Below are positions 59,511-64,000 of a stretch of 64,000 nt of DNA, piece by piece. Every line of letters starts with the position of its first letter. The first letter of the stretch is position 1. Origin of the DNA: Pirellulales bacterium (GTDB lineage Bacteria > Planctomycetota > Planctomycetia > Pirellulales > JADZDJ01); assembly GCA_035499655.1 (NCBI GenBank), contig DATJYL010000064.1:1-64000 (forward strand), read 5' to 3'. Below the pieces are notes generated by a model. The model was not told where the DNA came from. It searched no databases and was given only the letters and a program-made list of their open reading frames with translations. The translations under genes were made by a program, and so were the position numbers.

Positions 59511-61415
59511 GTGGCTTCCCCCGCGTTGTTCGATACCAAAGAGCGAGTCCGGCAGGCGATCGACATTGTCGAGCTCGTCGGCAGCTATCTGCAATTGCGA
59601 CGCGAAGGGCGCAACTACAAGGCCCTGTGCCCGTGGCACGATGACACCCGGCCCAGTCTGCACGTAAATCCCCAGCGGCAATCGTTCAAATGCTGGGTGT
59701 GTAACGTGGGAGGCGACATTTTCAGCTTCATGATGAAGATGGAAAATGTGGAATTTCCGGAAGCCCTGGCCATGTTGGCCGAGCGGGCCGGCGTTCCGCT
59801 TCGGGCGGCGGGCGGCAGGCAGCAGGCAACAGGCGGTGGGGAGAAAGACGAAAAGCGTCCGCTTTACCAGGCCATGGCTTGGGCGCAAGAACAATTCCAT
59901 CGATTCCTAGTCAGTGCGCCGGAAGCGGAACCGGCGCGCAGCTATTTGGCCGAACGAAAAATCACCGCCGACAGCATTCGTCGCTTTAATTTGGGGTACG
60001 CTCCCGACCGTTGGGATTGGCTGCTGAAGCAAGCGGTCAGCACTGAGATTGCCGCCAAATCGTTGGAAAGCGTCGGCTTGATTGTCCGCAAACAGGATGG
60101 GCCGGGGCATTACGATCGGTTCCGAGGCCGGGTGCTGTTTCCGATTCACGATTTGCAGGGTCGACCGGTGGCCATTGGCGGGCGAATCCTTCCGCAACTG
60201 GCCGCGGAGAATCCGGCAAAATACGTCAACTCGCCGGAGACGCCGCTGTTTTCCAAAAGCAGCATGTTGTACGGGCTGGATACAGCGCGCGATGCCATCG
60301 GCCGCAATCGGGTGGCGATTGTGATGGAAGGTTACACCGACACCATCGTGGCGCGACAGTTTGGATTTGAGAACACCGTGGCCGTACTGGGAACGGCGCT
60401 GGGAGAGCGGCACATTCGGTTGTTAAAGCGATTTGCCGATTCCATCACCTTGGTGTTGGACGGCGACGAGGCGGGGCAGCGTCGGGCCAACGAAATTTTG
60501 GGTTTATTTGTGGCCGAACAGGCCGATTTGCGAATCGTTACGTTGCCTGATGGGCTCGATCCGGCTGATTTTTTGCTGCAGCGCGGGGCGGACGCATTTC
60601 GTCAATTTTTAGATGGAGCCGTCGATGCGTTGGAGCACAAGCTGAATGTGATGACGGATAAGCTGGGCGACCGGCCGGCCATGCACCAAATCAATCAGAC
60701 CTTGGAGGACATGCTCACGACGCTGGCCCGGGCGCCGCGGTTGCAATCGGGCACTTCGGCCCAGGCGCGGCTTCGTGAACATCAAGTGCTGTCGCGGTTG
60801 GCACGGCAATTTAGCGTGGCGGAAGAAGAATTGCGGATGCGGTTGCGCGATTTGCGTCGACGGGCTGCTTCTTCGCCAATCGCCCAGAGTGAACAAACTA
60901 CTGATTTGGAATCGGCGAATGCAGCGGTGGCTGCGGCGGCAGTTTCGCTGCAAATGTGGGAGCGCGAGTTGCTGGAAATCATATTGTTGGAACCCGAGAG
61001 CGTTCCGGCGGCCGCGGAAGTCGTTTCGGCGGAGCAGATGGAATCGCCCGCCGCCAAAATAATTTTCACGCGCTGTTGCCTTTTGAGCCAGGCAGGTGTT
61101 ACACCTGATTTTGATCGCCTGCTGCTGGAATTCGACGAGCAGGAAATCAAGAGCCTGTTGGTCGATTTGGACGAGCAAGGGCGAGCCAAAACATACGACG
61201 ACAACGGCAATATGAAGCCGTCGGCGGAACCCGCCACGAGATTGCGCGATTTGCTGGCCACGCTGCGGCGCAGCCAGCAAGACCGCACTCTCGATAACCA
61301 TGCCCGGCGGTTGCGCGATAAAAATTTAGGGGCCGAGGAAGAGTTGGCCCTATTGAAACAAATGATCGAACAAGAGCGAACACGACAAGGCATTTCTTCG
61401 CCCATGGAGGGGTGA
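59511..61415 (+). CDS. dnaG: DNA primase
   Basis: DnaG makes RNA primers at the replication fork. The GTG at 59511 is preferred because AAAGGAG ends at 59504, six bases before it; the TTG at 59505 would touch the binding site. The 634-residue protein has the zinc-binding CPWHDD...CWVC set (residues about 40-64), the catalytic TOPRIM core (VMEGYTDTIVA and LVLDGDEAGQRR) and a C-terminal DnaB-interacting helical region. A small linker insertion (GGRQQATGGGEKDEK) follows the zinc domain. It is followed by rpoD at 102 bp, the classic macromolecular synthesis arrangement without rpsU. Confidence 0.96.
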   Translation: MASPALFDTKERVRQAIDIVELVGSYLQLRREGRNYKALCPWHDDTRPSLHVNPQRQSFKCWVCNVGGDIFSFMMKMENVEFPEALAMLAERAGVPLRAAGGRQQATGGGEKDEKRPLYQAMAWAQEQFHRFLVSAPEAEPARSYLAERKITADSIRRFNLGYAPDRWDWLLKQAVSTEIAAKSLESVGLIVRKQDGPGHYDRFRGRVLFPIHDLQGRPVAIGGRILPQLAAENPAKYVNSPETPLFSKSSMLYGLDTARDAIGRNRVAIVMEGYTDTIVARQFGFENTVAVLGTALGERHIRLLKRFADSITLVLDGDEAGQRRANEILGLFVAEQADLRIVTLPDGLDPADFLLQRGADAFRQFLDGAVDALEHKLNVMTDKLGDRPAMHQINQTLEDMLTTLARAPRLQSGTSAQARLREHQVLSRLARQFSVAEEELRMRLRDLRRRAASSPIAQSEQTTDLESANAAVAAAAVSLQMWERELLEIILLEPESVPAAAEVVSAEQMESPAAKIIFTRCCLLSQAGVTPDFDRLLLEFDEQEIKSLLVDLDEQGRAKTYDDNGNMKPSAEPATRLRDLLATLRRSQQDRTLDNHARRLRDKNLGAEEELALLKQMIEQERTRQGISSPMEG

Positions 61416-61517
61416 GAGCCTTGTCGCGGTGGGCCGTGCAACTCCCGCAAACTTGTTGCCCGGCCGGCCGGAATGTTGTTAGCCTAACGTGCCGGTGGAA
61501 CTGGCGCGGAGGAGGGA

Positions 61518-63203
61518 ATGGTGGACCACGCAATCACGGATTTGAACGAACTTGTTGCCAAAGGAAAAACGCAAGGTTATCTGACGTACGATCAGGTCAA
61601 TGCCTACCTGCCCGATGAGGCAGTCAACCCAGAGAAGCTCGATAACCTGCTGATGGCGTTGGACGAAGCGGGAATCGAGCTGCTGAACGATCCGCCGGCC
61701 GGTTCGACGCCGCCGGATGGTCAGGCAGGACCGGCGCAGCCCGCCGAAGAAGAAACGCTGGCGGCGCCGGCCGAGGGTTTGCCCAAGCTCAGCGACGATC
61801 CGGTGCGGATGTATTTGAGCCAAATGGCGGTGATCCCACTGCTCACGCGGGAGCAGGAGATTTCGCTGGCGAAGAAGATCGAAGTGACGCGGAAACGGTT
61901 CCGCCGCTCCGTGTTGGGCTGCAACTTCGCCATGCAAGTGACGATCGACACGCTGGAGAAGGTGCAACAGGGCGTGTTGCCGTTCGATCGCACCATCAAG
62001 GTGTCGCTGACGGAATGCCTGACCAAAGATCAGATTTTGGCGCGGATGCCGCACAACTTGAGCACGTTGCGACAGATTCGGCAGCACAATCGGGACGATT
62101 TCCGCAAGCTCATTCGCCGCAGCACGGAGCGACAGGAACGGCAAGAAGCGCGACGCCGATTTTGCCGCCGCCGCCGCAAGGCGCTGCAATTGGTGGAGGA
62201 ATTGAGTTTGCGGACTCGGCGCGTGCAGCCGCTGGTAAAGCAGTTGCAAGAATTTTCGCGGCGGATGGATTTTATCCGCCGTCGCATGAAAGAATTGGCT
62301 GTCGATCCGAACGATCGTGACGAATGGGTTTCTTTCCGCAAAGAGCTGCGCGACTTGATGATGCTGACTTGGGAAAGCCCGCGCAGCTTGCGAAATCGCC
62401 TGGCGGTCGTGACCCGGCAGTTCACCGATTACGAGCTGGTGAAACGACAGCTTTCCAGCGGCAATTTGCGGCTGGTGGTAAGCATTGCCAAAAAGTATCG
62501 CAATCGCGGGCTGAGCTTTTTGGATTTAATCCAGGAAGGCAACACCGGGCTGATGCGAGCGGTCGATAAGTACGAGTATCGTCGCGGGTTCAAATTCAGC
62601 ACCTATGCCACGTGGTGGATTCGCCAGGCGATTACCCGGGCGATTGCCGACCAGGCGCGCACGATTCGCATTCCGGTGCATATGATCGACGTGCTTTCCA
62701 AGCTGCGCAATGTGGCCAAGCAGTTGCAGCAAAAAATGGGTCGCGAGCCGACGCCGGAAGAAATTTCCGCGGCTTCAGATATTTGCCTGGAAGAAACCCG
62801 GCGGGTGCTGAACATTGGGCGGCATCCGGTGAGTTTAGATCGGCCGGTCGGCGAGAGTGAAGACGCCAGTTTCGGCGAATTCATCGAAGACTCCGGCACC
62901 GAAAGCCCGGTGTATTCGGCCAGCAATGGTTTGCTGCGGCAAAAGATTGAATCGCTTCTTAAAACCTTAACGTATCGAGAACGCGAAATCATTCGCCTGC
63001 GGTATGGACTGGGAGACGGTTACACTTACACTTTGGAAGAAGTGGGGCGGATATTCAAAGTGACCCGCGAGCGCGTGCGACAGATTGAGGCCAAAGCGGT
63101 GAAAAAGCTGCAACATCCGGTGCGGAGCCAGCATTTGGAAGGTTTTTTGGGCGGCCTGCCGGTGGCACTGCCCGAGGAAGTGGCTACTCCGCTGGCCGGG
63201 TAG
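61518..63203 (+). CDS. rpoD: RNA polymerase sigma factor RpoD (sigma-70)
   Basis: The primary sigma factor, 561 residues. The ATG at 61518 follows GGAGGAGGGA. Region 1.1 (about 1-75) is present, region 1.2 begins at [11 protein letters not shown], and a non-conserved basic stretch ([13 protein letters not shown]) replaces the long insert of E. coli. Region 2 ([33 protein letters not shown]), region 3 ([12 protein letters not shown]) and region 4 ([23 protein letters not shown]) are intact. It is the second gene of the dnaG transcript and ends at an intrinsic terminator. Confidence 0.96.
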   Translation: MVDHAITDLNELVAKGKTQGYLTYDQVNAYLPDEAVNPEKLDNLLMALDEAGIELLNDPPAGSTPPDGQAGPAQPAEEETLAAPAEGLPKLSDDPVRMYLSQMAVIPLLTREQEISLAKKIEVTRKRFRRSVLGCNFAMQVTIDTLEKVQQGVLPFDRTIKVSLTECLTKDQILARMPHNLSTLRQIRQHNRDDFRKLIRRSTERQERQEARRRFCRRRRKALQLVEELSLRTRRVQPLVKQLQEFSRRMDFIRRRMKELAVDPNDRDEWVSFRKELRDLMMLTWESPRSLRNRLAVVTRQFTDYELVKRQLSSGNLRLVVSIAKKYRNRGLSFLDLIQEGNTGLMRAVDKYEYRRGFKFSTYATWWIRQAITRAIADQARTIRIPVHMIDVLSKLRNVAKQLQQKMGREPTPEEISAASDICLEETRRVLNIGRHPVSLDRPVGESEDASFGEFIEDSGTESPVYSASNGLLRQKIESLLKTLTYREREIIRLRYGLGDGYTYTLEEVGRIFKVTRERVRQIEAKAVKKLQHPVRSQHLEGFLGGLPVALPEEVATPLAG

Positions 63204-63250
63204 ACGAACACGAAGAAATGGAGAAATTCAAGTCAATCATCGAGAAAACG

Positions 63251-63279
63251 CCGCCGGTCCTGCGACCGGCGGTTTTTTT
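63251..63279 (+). terminator. Intrinsic terminator of dnaG-rpoD
   Basis: CCGCCGGTC-ctgc-GACCGGCGG forms a perfect nine-base stem followed directly by seven T. It lies 47 bp after the rpoD stop. Confidence 0.9.
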
Positions 63280-63283
63280 GGTG

Positions 63284-63355
63284 GTGGGTCAGTTTGAAAT
63301 TCCGACAGCCGCTTTTCCCGACTGACACAGTCGGGCTATGTTCAAATTGGCCCAC
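63284..63355 (-). repeat. 72-bp MITE-like hairpin repeat, copy 2
   Basis: Read on the minus strand it is identical to 15052-15123 at 70 of 72 positions. The ends are GTGGGTCAGTTTGAA and TTCAAATTGGCCCAC. It lies five bases after the rpoD terminator and 107 bp before the next gene. Confidence 0.88.
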
Positions 63356-63405
63356 TACCGTTTTTTTGTTTGGAAATTCTTGCTACATTAGTTTTTTAAG
63401 TACGG

Positions 63406-63422
63406 ATACCCGCCGCGGGTAT
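63406..63422. promoter_or_regulatory. Palindrome upstream of the zinc-ribbon gene
   Basis: ATACCCG-ccg-CGGGTAT is a perfect seven-base inverted repeat 40 bp before the start codon, placed as an operator or leader hairpin would be. Confidence 0.45.
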
Positions 63423-63461
63423 GCTGTTGATCCTTGGCACCTCAAAGCGAAGTTAAACATC

Positions 63462-64000
63462 ATGGCCGTTAATGCCGTCGCCTTGCGTGAATTGCACCGC
63501 ATTCACCGGCAACTTTCCGATTTACGCGAACGGCTCGAAAGCGGGCCCAAACAAGTGCGGTCGCGCACGGCGGGCGTGGCCCAAGCGGAAGAGCAATTGG
63601 CGAAGATTCAGGCCGACTTGAAGGCTAACCGCGTGGCGCTGGATCAAAAACAATTGCAGCTTAAAACCGCCGAAGGAAAAGTGGTGGACCTGAAAGTTAA
63701 GCTCAACCAGGCCAACACGAACCGGGAATATCAGGCGCTAAAGGACCAGATTGCCGCCGACGAAATGGCCGGCAGTGTTTTGGCTGACGAGATTCTGGAG
63801 GCGATGGAAAAGCTGGATGGCATGAAAGCCCTGGTGCCGGAGGCGGAAGGCCGGGTGACGAAGGCCAAAGAAGAGCTGACGAAAATCCAGCAGCAAATTC
63901 GCGCTGAAGAGGAAATGCTGCGGACGGACGTAAAACGTTTGGAAAAGGAATTGGCGGAGGCCGAAACGGCATTGCCGGAAGATTTTCGCGCTTTGTATCA
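63462..64000 (+). CDS. Coiled-coil protein of the C4 zinc-ribbon family (partial)
   Basis: The reading frame opens at the ATG at 63462 (MAVNAVALRELHRIHRQL) and runs open to the window end, so only the first 179 residues are seen. They form one long charged coiled coil (LRERLE, QAEEQLAKIQADLK, KEELTKIQQQIRAEEEM) with a short NREYQALKDQI break. The motif NREYQALKDQI is typical of bacterial proteins whose C-terminus is a four-Cys zinc ribbon (PF02591-like); that domain would lie beyond the window. The role of the family is not settled. Confidence 0.75.
   Translation, partial: MAVNAVALRELHRIHRQLSDLRERLESGPKQVRSRTAGVAQAEEQLAKIQADLKANRVALDQKQLQLKTAEGKVVDLKVKLNQANTNREYQALKDQIAADEMAGSVLADEILEAMEKLDGMKALVPEAEGRVTKAKEELTKIQQQIRAEEEMLRTDVKRLEKELAEAETALPEDFRALY

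Overview
The window looks like the chromosome of a planctomycete, probably in or near the Pirellulales; this is inferred from gene content and style, since no 16S gene is present. The evidence is a GC-rich genome, a peptidoglycan precursor cluster without ftsZ, ftsA, ftsI, ftsW or murD, two membrane/envelope HtrA-type proteases, a lipid A-type acyltransferase, a zinc-ribbon membrane protein, and many G-poor or heptamer-repeat spacers. No tRNA, rRNA or CRISPR array was found.

Layout. 1-3 kb: a membrane protein, a secreted pectinesterase-like protein and a fungal-type cytosine deaminase. 3-6 kb: a self-regulated GntR/ABC transporter operon on the minus strand. 6-14.8 kb: ispG, a lipoprotein metallopeptidase, a double GNAT protein, a Rieske protein with thiL, an HtrA protease, an oxidoreductase with a membrane tail and an SDR. 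15.2 kb: csrA. 15.4-25.8 kb, minus strand: murE, murF, mraY, murG, murC, murB, ddl, ftsQ, behind a strongly structured murE leader. 26-28.6 kb: an HTH-PTS IIA fusion, a degenerate receiver protein and an ImmA-like peptidase. 28.7-33.4 kb: an AT-richer island with a XRE regulator, a nuclease-methyltransferase fusion, a frameshifted specificity gene and a SWIM-DDE transposase. 33.4-45.9 kb: rimO, pgsA, a CPBP protease, a Gfo/Idh oxidoreductase, an acyltransferase, an aminotransferase, an ATP-grasp-like gene with DUF4202, cinA, a methyltransferase, an isochorismatase-like hydrolase and a lone E2-type acyltransferase domain. 46-51.7 kb: a P-type metal ATPase, hslVU, tsaE and aat. 52.6 kb: a second HtrA. 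53.9-59.2 kb: a four-gene minus-strand operon. 59.3-63.3 kb: dnaG and rpoD behind a clear sigma-70 promoter, then a zinc-ribbon/coiled-coil gene cut by the window end.

The best candidate for an undescribed system is the 53.9-59.2 kb operon. It encodes three small helical proteins, each with a W-x-[D/A] turn and an aromatic residue eight positions after the Trp (the WXG100 spacing). These precede a 1340-residue membrane-anchored FtsK/SpoIIIE ATPase with three tandem ATPase-like modules, of which only the middle one keeps Walker motifs. This resembles the core of a type VII (ESX/Ess) secretion system in a diderm phylum, with coiled coils where EssC has FHA domains.

Non-coding structure is also rich. 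There is a 72-bp MITE-like hairpin element in two inverted copies 48 kb apart (70 of 72 positions identical) plus a core-only copy, several heptanucleotide tandem arrays in spacers, and three intergenic stretches with nested perfect stems that could be structured RNAs: the murE leader, 36.55-36.65 kb and 52.24-52.35 kb.
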